From: Herbidospora sakaeratensis
GTDB lineage: Bacteria; Actinomycetota; Actinomycetes; Streptosporangiales; Streptosporangiaceae
Direction: 5' to 3'
DNA length: 64,000 bases
Assembly: GCF_001570525.1 (NCBI RefSeq)
Contig: NZ_BBXC01000011.1
Coordinates: forward strand, 186,001 to 250,000
Below the pieces are notes generated by a model, which was not told the DNA's origin, ran no database searches, and worked only from the letters and a program-made list of their open reading frames with translations. A program made the position numbers and the translations under genes. Of the stretch, positions 44,006 through 52,571 are shown piece by piece. The first letter of the stretch is position 1; every line of letters begins with the position of its first letter.

Positions 44006-45092
44006 AAGAGGAGGTGTGGATCAGGCGACGCTCTTTCCGCAGGCTGAGCGTGCCCATTTGGGTCAGGTAGGGCAGCGCCACGAGGTCGTCGGTGAACCGG
44101 GCCGGCAGCGCGATGTCGCGGTCGCCTTCGAGCCGCGCCTGCCGCACGATGCCGTCGCACTCGGCGGTGACGTAGACGTCCCAAACGTCCTGCGGGTCGC
44201 CGTCCTTCAGCAGCAGCCCGATCTCGGCCTCGGGGAACCCTTCGAGCGCCGCGGTGAACTCGATGCGGAGCCGGTCGCCCTCCCAGGCGACGTTCGTGAG
44301 CGCCCGGTGCAGCGGCGCCTCGGAGATGCGCGCGAGCCGTTCGAGCCGGTGATGGTCCTGCAACGAGGCGAGCCGGGCCTGGTCGGCGGCGTCGAGCTGG
44401 GCCCGCACCCCCGGCGTCACCCAGGCGGCGCACCGGTGCGCGACCGACCTGACGATCGCGTCTCTCGCCTCGGCGTCGGCCCCCAGGAAGGGCTCGGCCA
44501 GATCGGGCAGCACGTCGCGGGTGATGTGCCGGGCGATCAGGTGATCGCGCAGCACCCCGCTGGGCAGGTGGCTCTGCACCCGGCGCACCAGCCGGTCGGG
44601 ATGGTGCCGCCGCTTCTGCTGCCGCCCCCGCACGGTCGCGATCCGCTCGGCGTGACAGTAGGCGTGGACGACGAAGTCGGCCGCGTCGGTGAAGGGGAGG
44701 CGGTCGCGGAACCCGGTCCGGAACAGCTTGGCCAGCGACAGGTCGTCGTAGATGTCGCCGAGCAGCGCGTCGTCGCTGGCCTCGGACGCGATGGCGACCA
44801 GGTCGGCGCCGGTCCGGTCGGCCGTCTCGATCATGAGGTCGAGCGGCGGCAGGGGATGGTCGCCGGCGAAATAGGTGTAACGGCCCCGCGTGGGGGCGTT
44901 CTCGGGACGGTCGACGATGCGGACGTGGCGGTGGAGGCCCGCGTAGAGCCGGGCGAGCCGCGAGTCGGCCACGAGGATCTCTTTGGAGGCCCGCAGTGCC
45001 AGCGCGTGCGTCAGCCACCTGTCCAGGTGCACGGACCCGGCGGCCGAGACGACGACGCTGACGTCAAATGGGTGGTGACGTTGCGCGTTCAT
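44004..45092 (-). CDS. Glycosyltransferase family 2-like protein, possibly degenerate
   Basis: The protein has 362 residues, no signal peptide. 'VSVVVSAAGSVHLDRWLTHA' resembles the first strand of GT-A enzymes, and 'GDHPLPPLDLMIETADRTGA' and 'AIASEASDDALLGDIYDDLS' follow in GT2-like order. However, the usual DxD and acceptor-base motifs are not evident. The middle ('LDAADQARLASLQDHHRLER') recalls the helical segment behind the catalytic domain of teichoic-acid GT2 enzymes, and the C-terminus is a beta domain. It may be an inactive or divergent cell-surface glycosyltransferase. It stands alone upstream of cbiMQO. Confidence 0.6.
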   Translation of the reverse strand: MNAQRHHPFDVSVVVSAAGSVHLDRWLTHALALRASKEILVADSRLARLYAGLHRHVRIVDRPENAPTRGRYTYFAGDHPLPPLDLMIETADRTGADLVAIASEASDDALLGDIYDDLSLAKLFRTGFRDRLPFTDAADFVVHAYCHAERIATVRGRQQKRRHHPDRLVRRVQSHLPSGVLRDHLIARHITRDVLPDLAEPFLGADAEARDAIVRSVAHRCAAWVTPGVRAQLDAADQARLASLQDHHRLERLARISEAPLHRALTNVAWEGDRLRIEFTAALEGFPEAEIGLLLKDGDPQDVWDVYVTAECDGIVRQARLEGDRDIALPARFTDDLVALPYLTQMGTLSLRKERRLIHTSS

Positions 45093-45146
45093 CGCTGGAC
45101 ATTATGTGAGCGCAGCATGGTTTCCCGGGCGCGGACGTGGGGATAT

Positions 45147-45169
45147 GGCCCGAGGTCTAGTCCCGGGCC
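45147..45169 (-). terminator. Hairpin behind the CMD gene
   Basis: GGCCCG and CGGGCC form a stem with a loop of about 11 bases, 16 bases downstream of the CMD stop. It lacks a T-run and may terminate weakly. Confidence 0.4.
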
Positions 45170-45184
45170 ACACCACGTGGGTGA

Positions 45185-45622
45185 TCAGGCCCCTGGTTCC
45201 TTGTGGGTCGTGACCGCGATGCGGTTCCAGGCGTTGATCGCCGCGATGGCGACCACGAGCGCCGCGAGCTGCGCGTCGTCGAAGTACTTGGCCGCCTCGC
45301 CCCACGCCTCGTCGCTGACGCCGGTGGAGTCGGCGAGCCGGGTCGCCTCCTCGGTCAGCGCCAGGGCCGCCCGCTCGGCCGGCGTGAACGACGGCGTCTC
45401 CCGCCAGGCCGCCACGCCCCAGATGCGTTCGTCGGGCTCCCCGGCCTTCTTCATGTCGGAGCTGTGCATGTGCACGCAGTAGGCGCACCCGTTGATCTGG
45501 CTGGCCCGCAGCTTGACCAGCTCCAGCACCTGCGACGGCAGGGCGCTGGAGTGCAGGAAGCGCTCCACGCCCAGCATCGCCTGGTACGCCTCGGGCGCCA
45601 GCGCGCCGATGTCCATCCTCAT
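45185..45622 (-). CDS. AhpD-like carboxymuconolactone decarboxylase-family protein
   Basis: This 145-residue helical protein carries the CxxC and His of alkylhydroperoxidases in 'QINGCAYCVHMHSSDMKK'. Such proteins reduce hydroperoxides with a thiol pair. Its ATG overlaps the stop of the sigma factor gene (ATGA). The association of an ECF41 sigma factor with a CMD/AhpD gene is a known conserved context, and the CMD gene is usually the main target of that sigma factor. Confidence 0.92.
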   Translation of the reverse strand: MRMDIGALAPEAYQAMLGVERFLHSSALPSQVLELVKLRASQINGCAYCVHMHSSDMKKAGEPDERIWGVAAWRETPSFTPAERAALALTEEATRLADSTGVSDEAWGEAAKYFDDAQLAALVVAIAAINAWNRIAVTTHKEPGA

Positions 45623-46434
45623 TGCAGACTCCTCAGCTTCTCTGGATTGCGGACGATGTCGACCGCGACGACTCGTCCCTCTCGGACCGCCAGCCCGTAG
45701 ACGGCCGGCGGATCGTCCCGGACCAGCCCCGGCGCGCCGTTGACCACGGCCGGCCGGAGCCCCGGTTTCGAGGTGGCGAGCAGGAACCGCGCGACCTTCC
45801 CGGCCCCCTGGATCGGCCGCAACGCGGCCTTGACCAGCCCTCCCCCGTCACTGCGCAGGACCACGTCGGGATCGAGCACCGCGAGCAGCCCCTCGATGTC
45901 CCTCCCCGCGCAGGCCGCCGCGAACGCGTCGACCACCCGTTTGTGGTCGTCGACGTCGACGTCGAACCGCGGGGCCTTCTCCTGGACGTGCCTGCGGGCC
46001 CGGGCGGCGAGCTGCCGGCAGGCGGCCGGGGTGCGCCCCACCGCCCTGGCCACCTCGTCGAAGGGCACGCCGAAGACGTCGTGCAGGACGAAGGCGGTGC
46101 GCTCGGCCGGGCTGAGGCTTTCCAGCACCACGAACATGGCCAGGCTGAGCGACTCGTCGAGGGTGACCCGATCGGCCGGGTCGGCGTCGACGACCGGCTC
46201 GGGAAGCCAGGGGCCGACGTACTCCTCCCGCCTCTTCCTGGCCGATTTGAGGACGTCGAGGGCCAGCCTGGAGACGGTGACGACCAGCCAGCCCTCCACG
46301 TCGTCGGGTTGCTCTTCCGTTCTGTTCAGGCGCAGCCAGGCGTCCTGGACGATGTCCTCGGACTCGGCCAGATCGCCCAGCAGGCCGTAGGCCAAGCGGA
46401 CGAGTCTTGGCCGGATTGCCACATACGGTTCCAC
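45619..46434 (-). CDS. ECF41-type RNA polymerase sigma factor with C-terminal SnoaL-like domain
   Basis: The protein has 271 residues from a GTG (MEPYVAIRPRLVRLAYGLLG), which matches the common N-terminus of the family; a GTG eight codons upstream is less likely. Region 2 ('AESEDIVQDAWLRLNR'), region 4 ('SPAERTAFVLHDVFGVPFDE', 'RTPAACRQLAARARRHV') and a C-terminal NTF2/SnoaL-like extension (about 165-270) replace an anti-sigma factor. In studied ECF41 proteins that extension regulates activity. It is co-transcribed with the CMD gene and divergent from a small SnoaL-like gene. Confidence 0.92.
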   Translation of the reverse strand: MEPYVAIRPRLVRLAYGLLGDLAESEDIVQDAWLRLNRTEEQPDDVEGWLVVTVSRLALDVLKSARKRREEYVGPWLPEPVVDADPADRVTLDESLSLAMFVVLESLSPAERTAFVLHDVFGVPFDEVARAVGRTPAACRQLAARARRHVQEKAPRFDVDVDDHKRVVDAFAAACAGRDIEGLLAVLDPDVVLRSDGGGLVKAALRPIQGAGKVARFLLATSKPGLRPAVVNGAPGLVRDDPPAVYGLAVREGRVVAVDIVRNPEKLRSLQ

Positions 46435-46469
46435 GCTAAGTAGGACGAGACAGGGCACAGGGATGTGAC

Positions 46470-46820
46470 ATGGACTTCATCGAACTCAGCGAACGGGCAT
46501 GGCAGGCCAACCGCGAGGGGGACGCCGCCTTCTACGACGCCTACCTGACGGACGAGCCGGTGGCGATCTCGCCGTGGGGGGTGGAGACCGACCGGGCGGC
46601 CATTCTGCGGACGTTCGCGGAGAACGAGAACCCGTACACGCGGACTGAGCAGTCGGAGCATCGGGTGGTTCACCTGAGTGCCACCTCGGTGGTCCACACG
46701 GCGCGGGTGGAGATCGACTCGGCTCGGGGGACGATGGTCGTTTACGCCACTACGACGCTGACCCTGGATTCGGCCGGGGTCTGGCGGGCGGCGGTCTTCC
46801 AGATCACGCCGGTCGGTTAG
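46470..46820 (+). CDS. SnoaL/DUF4440-like (NTF2-fold) protein
   Basis: This 116-residue protein ('IELSERAWQANREGDAAFYD', 'VVHLSATSVVHTARVEIDSA', 'GVWRAAVFQITPVG') fits the NTF2-like fold used by SnoaL cyclases and DUF4440 proteins. It lies 35 bases from the divergent ECF41 gene and may be in its regulon. Function unknown. The stop interlocks with that of the convergent secreted-protein gene. Confidence 0.8.
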   Translation: MDFIELSERAWQANREGDAAFYDAYLTDEPVAISPWGVETDRAAILRTFAENENPYTRTEQSEHRVVHLSATSVVHTARVEIDSARGTMVVYATTTLTLDSAGVWRAAVFQITPVG

Positions 46821-47140
46821 CGGACGGCCTGGCAGCTGAGACCGTCACCGGCGATCCTCGTCGCGCTTGCTATGACGTCTGTCGTGAGGTGTTTGCAGGC
46901 CAGGTAGGGGTCGCCGGTGCCTCTGAAGATCAACCCGCTGCCCTGAGGGGTGTAGCACCTGAGGCCGCTCGACTCGTAGAGGCCCAACCAGGAAGCCGAG
47001 TGGACTTTGGCGGCGCAATATTCGCCGATGCTCAGCGGGCCGAAGTTGAGGTTGACGATGACGGCTTGAGCTGGGGCGGTGAGGACCGTCGTGGCGGTGA
47101 GGGTGGCGGCGGCCAGGAGGGTCAGGGCGCGGCGGAGCAT
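46817..47140 (-). CDS. Small secreted cysteine-containing protein
   Basis: This 107-residue protein has a clear signal peptide (LRRALTLLAAATLTATTVLT, cut near APAQA|VIV) with GGAGG ahead of the ATG. The mature 80 residues have four Cys (EYCAAK, LRCYTP, LACKHL, LSCQAVR), which suits two disulfides. No family is recognised. A palindrome 40 bases upstream of the ATG may control it. Confidence 0.75.
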   Translation of the reverse strand: MLRRALTLLAAATLTATTVLTAPAQAVIVNLNFGPLSIGEYCAAKVHSASWLGLYESSGLRCYTPQGSGLIFRGTGDPYLACKHLTTDVIASATRIAGDGLSCQAVR

Positions 47141-47179
47141 GGGACCTCCGGGGGGGTGTCGTCATGCGGAGTATTTATT

Positions 47180-47192
47180 AGGAAACTTTCCT
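47180..47192. promoter_or_regulatory. Perfect palindrome AGGAAACTTTCCT, putative operator
   Basis: The site has 6-bp perfect arms about a single C, in the sequence TATTAGGAAACTTTCCTG. From memory, similar TTAGGAAA-type palindromes in front of secreted-hydrolase genes of actinomycetes have been linked to ROK-family regulators; this is unverified here. It could act on the small secreted protein (minus strand) or on the radical SAM gene (plus). The stretch 47193-47411 holds no other clear element. Confidence 0.45.
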
Positions 47193-47411
47193 GTGCAATA
47201 CCGCTTCCATACTGCGAGCACCTGCTATGCCGGACGGCGGGCCGCACTCCGCCTGATGGTCGCCTCCGGCCAAAACAGATGCGACCCCGAAATCGGCGGT
47301 CCGTTAATCCTAATTTGTGCTACCCCTTTTCTTGTTCGTGCTGCGGCCGCAGGGCCGGGGAGGGACACTGTTGATCGAGCCACGTCACCAGAAGATCTAC
47401 GGCGGAATGCG

Positions 47412-48650
47412 TTGCCCAATAAGCAAGATGCCAAGTCCCTCTTTTCTACACAGTCCTTTCCGGAGAGTCTCGATCTGACGGAACTGGCGGCCACAGGCTG
47501 GCGGCCGGTCGCCTTCCGGCAATTCATCCTGAAAGTACACAGTCGCTGCGACCTGGCCTGCCCGTCATGTTACGTATACAAAATGGCCGATCAAAGTTGG
47601 CGGTCACAGCCCCGGAAAATGAGCCCCGCCGTCATCGAAAAGGTGGCCTCTCGAATAGCGGAGCACGCCCGCGCCCATAGTCTCCAGACAGTCGACATCA
47701 TTCTCCACGGCGGAGAACCCCTGCTCGCGGGCGCGCAAGAACTCGCCACCATCGTGCGCAAGATCAGGTACGCATGCGCCGCCGTGGGTACGCGGGTCCG
47801 AGCCAGCATGCAGACCAACGCCGTCCGCCTCGACGAGGCCGCACTCGCACTCTTCGAGGAACTCGACATCCGAATCGGAGTAAGCCTCGACGGCGACCGG
47901 GAGGCCAACGATCGGATGCGCCGGTTCGCGGACGGCAGAGGTAGTTTCGACACGGTGGCGAAATCCCTCGAACTGCTCGCAACTGGCCCCTTCCACCATC
48001 TCTTCGCCGGCCTACTCTGCACGATCGACCTGAGGAACGATCCTCTGAAGACATACAGGGCGCTGCTGGAGTTCGACCCACCTGCTATCGACTTCCTGCT
48101 GCCACACGGGAACTGGGCAAGCCCTCCACCCGGCAAGGATGACGACCCCACACTCACCCCTTATGCCGACTGGCTGTTGCCCATTTTCGACCATTGGCAC
48201 GATGCACCCGCTCTCGAAACCGAGATCCGCCTTTTCCGGGAGATTCTCCGGCTGCTATCCGGGTCGCCCTCGCGAAGCGAATCCATCGGCCTTTCACCCT
48301 CATCGATGCTGGTCGTCGAGACCGACGGGACCATCGAGCAGTCGGACATCCTGAAATCCGTATCAGAAGGCGCCGCACACACCGGTCTGCATATATTCCG
48401 AGATCCATTCGATCGGGCACTCCTGCTGCCGGGAATCGTCGCCAGGCAAATCGGCGTGGCAGCCCTTTCCGACACCTGTCACAGGTGCGATATCAGAGAC
48501 GTCTGCGGGAGTGGCCTGTACGCCCACCGCCACGCTCCCACGAATGGATTCCGAAACCCGTCGGTCTACTGCGCCGACCTCTACAAACTCATCACCCACA
48601 TCAGAGATCGCTACGACCTCGACACCGCCCGTCTGAAGGGACGCATATGA
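47412..48650 (+). CDS. fxsB: FxsB-type cyclophane-forming radical SAM/SPASM peptide maturase
   Basis: The protein has 412 residues from the TTG chosen here; an in-frame ATG at 47256 would add 52 residues of poor-quality sequence, and neither has a good ribosome site. The radical SAM cluster motif is C46-x3-C50-x2-C53 in 'KVHSRCDLACPSCYVYKMAD', and the 'VHSRCDLAC..CYVY..ADQSW' block is characteristic of FxsB. 'IILHGGEPLLAG' follows. A C-terminal SPASM-like region has Cys in 'DTCHRCDIRDVCGSG' and 'PSVYCADL'. FxsB enzymes join an aromatic ring carbon to the beta-carbon of a residue two positions later (three-residue cyclophane, triceptide class). The substrate is probably the peptide encoded at 52572. 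The next gene overlaps by ATGA. Confidence 0.9.
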   Translation: MPNKQDAKSLFSTQSFPESLDLTELAATGWRPVAFRQFILKVHSRCDLACPSCYVYKMADQSWRSQPRKMSPAVIEKVASRIAEHARAHSLQTVDIILHGGEPLLAGAQELATIVRKIRYACAAVGTRVRASMQTNAVRLDEAALALFEELDIRIGVSLDGDREANDRMRRFADGRGSFDTVAKSLELLATGPFHHLFAGLLCTIDLRNDPLKTYRALLEFDPPAIDFLLPHGNWASPPPGKDDDPTLTPYADWLLPIFDHWHDAPALETEIRLFREILRLLSGSPSRSESIGLSPSSMLVVETDGTIEQSDILKSVSEGAAHTGLHIFRDPFDRALLLPGIVARQIGVAALSDTCHRCDIRDVCGSGLYAHRHAPTNGFRNPSVYCADLYKLITHIRDRYDLDTARLKGRI

Positions 48651-49906
48651 GCATCGTCTCCGCCACGACCTTCCGTTCCCTCGCGGCGGGATCCGGTGGC
48701 GCCAAGGCCGCCGCGGAGCTGTACGACCTGCAGCTCATACGGCGCCTCGCGCTCCTGCGCGGGGTGGCGGAGGAGGCGAGGCTGTCAGCCCATCCGGAGG
48801 CGTCGATCGCGTCTGCCGCCTATATGACCCTTTCGGAGCTGGGAAAAGAACACCCCGAAGCGGTCTCCCGCGTCCTCCGCCATCCAGCGGTGGCGTCGTG
48901 GGCCTGGAGCGCCTTCACGTCACTGCGATCCCACAAGCCCGTCCGGCCCGGACGACTGGGCGCGGTCGCATTGGCCGCAACGGTAGCGGCCGGCGCGGCC
49001 CGCCACATCAACGTGGTCTTGGAGGACGATGGAACGCTCATGCTGCCTTCGCTCGGGCTGCTGGCACCCACAGGAATTTCGACCGAGATCGACGTCGAAG
49101 GCAACGGGCTAAGCGCCGCGGACTGGTCGGCGGACCTCGACCTTTCGGCCGATGGTCACGGTTGGAGCGTGCTCCACCGTGTCCGCCTCGCCGAGGATTT
49201 CGAGGTGGTCGTCGACGACCTCGACCCTTACAGGTGGTCCGAATCCGATCAGGTCGCCCCACGCCTGACGCCGCAGGCCCGAGCATCATGGGAAACCAAG
49301 CTCGAGGAGGCTTGGAAGATCCTCCTCCTGCGGCACCCCACCGTCGCGGAAGAGGTCGCGACCATCATTTCGACGATCACGCCCATTCACAGTCACGGTT
49401 CCGGGGTCGCCAGTGCGTCGTCACGTCAGTCCTTCGGCACCATCGCCATGTCCACACCGAGCGGCAGACCTGCCTGGCTGGCAGAGACGTTCGCCCATGA
49501 GATCCAGCACGCGAAACTCGACGCACTCATGCAACTGATCCCGCTCATCCGCTACGAGCGGGCCGATCTGTTCTATGCGCCCTGGCGTCCCGACCCTCGC
49601 CCTGCCCACGGGCTCCTCCAAGGCGCCTACGCCTACCTCGGAGTAGTGGAGTTCTGGCGGCGCGAACACCCGATCGAGGGCCATCTGGGCAGGGTCGAGT
49701 TCGCCCGCTGGCGAGCAGGGGTTGAAGAGGTCCTCGACACCCTGATGAAGGAAAATCTGCTGACCGACAGCGGGAAGGATTTCGTCGACGGGATGCGGAC
49801 CACTCTGGCCGACGCCATCGCCACGACGATCGACGACCGCGCCCTGACAGCTGCCCAGGAGGCCGCGGCGGTGCACCGCGGCACCTGGCTGGCCCGGAAT
49901 ATGTGA
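48647..49906 (+). CDS. HExxH-motif protein, putative 2-oxoglutarate-dependent peptide beta-hydroxylase of the FxS system
   Basis: The protein has 419 residues, coupled to fxsB by ATGA, with AAGGGA ahead of the ATG. The C-terminal half has H284-E-I-Q-H288 in 'ETFAHEIQHAKLDALMQLI'. To my knowledge proteins of this type beside FxsB genes are named aKG-HExxH peptide beta-hydroxylases; the HExxH would then hold Fe(II) rather than a protease Zn. The N-terminal half is helical ('SAAYMTLSELGKEHPEAVSR'), with a beta domain in the middle. No signal peptide. It probably tailors the cyclophane peptide. Its stop touches, without a gap, the stop of the convergent FxsT-like gene (TGATCA). Confidence 0.8.
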   Translation: MSIVSATTFRSLAAGSGGAKAAAELYDLQLIRRLALLRGVAEEARLSAHPEASIASAAYMTLSELGKEHPEAVSRVLRHPAVASWAWSAFTSLRSHKPVRPGRLGAVALAATVAAGAARHINVVLEDDGTLMLPSLGLLAPTGISTEIDVEGNGLSAADWSADLDLSADGHGWSVLHRVRLAEDFEVVVDDLDPYRWSESDQVAPRLTPQARASWETKLEEAWKILLLRHPTVAEEVATIISTITPIHSHGSGVASASSRQSFGTIAMSTPSGRPAWLAETFAHEIQHAKLDALMQLIPLIRYERADLFYAPWRPDPRPAHGLLQGAYAYLGVVEFWRREHPIEGHLGRVEFARWRAGVEEVLDTLMKENLLTDSGKDFVDGMRTTLADAIATTIDDRALTAAQEAAAVHRGTWLARNM

Positions 49907-52423
49907 TCAGATCGGCAGGGGATCGAAGTCACAGTCGATGCGCACGCCTTTCGTCGCCGAGTCCGCGTCGGGCTGCCCTTGATTGAAACGCTCTCGGTAG
50001 AGGTCTACAGTCTCCCGCCGCAGTTCGTCCGCGTCGGGCGCGCCCACCGCCGTCCGGTCCAGCGCCAAGTTCGCCCCACACGACATGGTCAGGAAATGGT
50101 CACGTCCGAGCGTGGCGCGCAGGTTGGCGAAAGTCTCTTCTCCGAGGATGCGCGCCTTGCCGTGATCGCCCAGTGCGGCCAGGTCACTCTGCAGGTTGAC
50201 CGCACACGACAGGACGTAATGGTGCTGTTCGCCCAACCGCTCGGTCAGCCGGAGCCGGCAGGTCTCGTTCAAGGCCCGGGCGGTGTCGGGTTCGCCCTTG
50301 AGCCTGTACAGCACCGCGAGATTGGTCTGGCAGGCGATGGCGAACGGATGGTCGGTCCCGAGGACCAGTGGATAGGTGTATGTCATCTCGGCGGCGATTT
50401 CGAACGCCTCTTGCAGCTTTTTCTGAACGCGCAGAGTACTGGAGACGCTCAGCGCCGCTGCGATGGTGTCGGGATGGCGGGCACCGAACAGCCGAGTGAG
50501 CCTGGCATGGGTGTCGCGGGCGTTGTTGAGAGAGAGTTCGAGGGCGCCCGCGCGGCGCTGCGCGATGGCCAGATCTTTCTCTGTGATGAGGGTGGCCCAA
50601 TGATCTTTGCCGAGCTTCTGCACCCCGAAAGCCAGCGCGCTCTCCCCGGTGTCGCACGCCTCCTCGAAGTCACTCGTCAGCCGGACGAGCCGGGCCATGC
50701 TGTTCCACGAGAGGAGCACGATTTCCAGTCCCGACGGGTTGTTGGCCTCACTCTGCGCAAGGTAGACCTCGGTATGTAACGCCCTGGCCTGGGCGTAGTC
50801 GCTGTTCAAGGCATAGTCGAGCGCCAGACTGTTCTTCGCTCGCAGTGTGAGCTCGTCGTGCGGGCCCAGCACTCTCTCATGAAGCGCCACGGATTGCTTG
50901 TCATGCTCAAGAGCCTCTTTGAAGTCGCCGCGGGCCCGCAGACTTCCACCGAGGCCGTTGCTTGCGATCAGGGTTTCCTTGTGCTCGGGACCGAACCTGG
51001 CACGAACCTGTTCCAGGGTCACTCGATCGAGCTCGAAGGCCTGATCCCAGATGCCCATGCGGCGCAGGATATTGGTCTGGTGACGCCGCGCCTTCAGCAC
51101 ATCGGGATGATTGTGGCTCCCGGTAGAGCTCCACGCCTCGATGAACCTGTTCACCAGTTCCAACGAGGACTTGTAGTTGCCCGAGGCGTACAGATAGCGG
51201 ACGACGTTGAGGGCGAACTCCCGGACCCCGCCATCTTCACAAGTGACCAGGTCCGACGGCCCGACGTGTGGTACCAGATCGCGGAAGTCAGGCCACCTGG
51301 CGTCGTCGTCGGGATGCTCCGGCGCGGATCCGGCGAGCAGCAGATGGACCTCGTGGCGGACCGATTCCCGTTCAGCTCCTTTCATGTCGTCTCGAAGCAG
51401 GGCCTGGATGAGCCGGTGGACCTGGAGCGTTCGGGCCTCGGTGTCCCATCGGATGAGCGCGTGCCTGCTGAGCTCCTTCACGGCCTTGTCGAGCATGACC
51501 GGGTTGCCCAGTATCGGCTCAAGGCTGTGGGCATCGGCTTTGTTCCCCCGGCGGAAGACGTCGAACGGGATGGGCTCGGCACCGAAGAAGGCGCAGCAGC
51601 GCAGGAGGTTCTTCGCGACCGCCAGCCTCTCCTCGAGCAGGGAAACCGACACACGCCAGGCGGCCGTCATCGTAAGGGGGTAGTCGGAGGCGCGCTCGAT
51701 GCCGAGCAGTTGCCCGGCCTGCAGGTCAAGCAGCTCGATGTATTCGTCTACTGTCATCGTGCTGCTTCTCTGAAGCGCGCCTACCTGCTCCAGTGCCAGC
51801 GGCAGATCTCCGAGTTTGTCCGCCAGCCGATCGGCTTCATCAGGGGTGATCCGATCTCCCAGCCTCAGGCGCAGGAAGTCCACGCTCTCCTTGCGCGGGA
51901 AGACGTCCACACCGAGCATCCGATACTGATCGCCCCAAGCCGGGTTTCGCGATGTGACGATCACATGACCGGTCTTCTGTGGGATGTACTGCTCGATCCG
52001 GTCATCTTCAGCGTTGTCGAAGATCAACAGCCAGTTCTTGTACGGTCTCCCGTCCTCCAATGCCTTTCGCACAGAGTCGGCTGCTTCCTCCACTCCGACG
52101 ACCGATGCCGGCGGCAGCCGAAGATGGGGGGCCATCGCGGCCAAAGCCGAAGGCACCAGGTAGTACTGGTCGGCCGGGATCCACCACACGAGGCGGTAGT
52201 GACTGCGGTAACGATGGGCGTATTCGATGGCCAAGTGTGTTTTGCCCACGCCACCGTAACCCTGGAGCGCCTGCGGCCGCGGGACCAGCGCGACGACCGA
52301 CTTCGCCCCCTCACGCAGTTCCTGCAACAGGCTCTCGCGGCCGGTGAAGTTGGCATTCCGCGGCGGCACCCTTTCGAAGACCTCGGGCTCCGCACCGCTC
52401 AGAGAGTGGGACGTTTCGGCCAA
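49907..52423 (-). CDS. FxSxx-COOH-system NB-ARC/tetratricopeptide protein (FxsT-like), copy 1
   Basis: This is an 838-residue STAND ATPase. The TTG start has GGAGG six bases upstream. The N-terminal 'RVPPRNANFTGRESLLQELR' is the mark of FxsT-type proteins. NB-ARC domain (about 30-320): P-loop 'LQGYGGVGKTHLAIEYAHRY', Walker B 'WLLIFDNAEDD', 'VIVTSRNP' and 'LGDLPLALEQVGAL'. A winged-helix-like part follows, then about ten TPR repeats (about 430-800) such as 'LGGSLRARGDFKEALEHDKQ'. The end 'VRIDCDFDPLPI' is shared with copy 2. STAND proteins of this form sense a ligand with the TPR arch and oligomerise. It is divergent from the precursor/SIR2/nSTAND genes. Confidence 0.9.
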   Translation of the reverse strand: MAETSHSLSGAEPEVFERVPPRNANFTGRESLLQELREGAKSVVALVPRPQALQGYGGVGKTHLAIEYAHRYRSHYRLVWWIPADQYYLVPSALAAMAPHLRLPPASVVGVEEAADSVRKALEDGRPYKNWLLIFDNAEDDRIEQYIPQKTGHVIVTSRNPAWGDQYRMLGVDVFPRKESVDFLRLRLGDRITPDEADRLADKLGDLPLALEQVGALQRSSTMTVDEYIELLDLQAGQLLGIERASDYPLTMTAAWRVSVSLLEERLAVAKNLLRCCAFFGAEPIPFDVFRRGNKADAHSLEPILGNPVMLDKAVKELSRHALIRWDTEARTLQVHRLIQALLRDDMKGAERESVRHEVHLLLAGSAPEHPDDDARWPDFRDLVPHVGPSDLVTCEDGGVREFALNVVRYLYASGNYKSSLELVNRFIEAWSSTGSHNHPDVLKARRHQTNILRRMGIWDQAFELDRVTLEQVRARFGPEHKETLIASNGLGGSLRARGDFKEALEHDKQSVALHERVLGPHDELTLRAKNSLALDYALNSDYAQARALHTEVYLAQSEANNPSGLEIVLLSWNSMARLVRLTSDFEEACDTGESALAFGVQKLGKDHWATLITEKDLAIAQRRAGALELSLNNARDTHARLTRLFGARHPDTIAAALSVSSTLRVQKKLQEAFEIAAEMTYTYPLVLGTDHPFAIACQTNLAVLYRLKGEPDTARALNETCRLRLTERLGEQHHYVLSCAVNLQSDLAALGDHGKARILGEETFANLRATLGRDHFLTMSCGANLALDRTAVGAPDADELRRETVDLYRERFNQGQPDADSATKGVRIDCDFDPLPI

Positions 52424-52571
52424 GCCAAACCTCCGAACAAGCAGTACTCAAAACTTGCCCCCGCACCATGTTCAAAGCTCATGAAACCAGCTATACCTAC
52501 TGTGGAACACCTTCCAAGGTTTCCGGGCAAAGAAGAACCGGACAAACGGTCAGCCAGAAGCGGAGTGGTCC

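Noticed and set aside
47256-47411. Longer N-terminus of the FxsB-like protein from an ATG at 47256
   Set aside because: The added 52 residues are Ala/Arg/Pro-rich without family features and lack a ribosome site; the shorter TTG start is preferred but not proved.
48647-49906. HExxH protein as a zinc protease of the RiPP
   Set aside because: No third-ligand motif or signal peptide typical of secreted metalloproteases was evident, and HExxH proteins coupled to FxsB are better explained as peptide hydroxylases; a protease role is not fully excluded.
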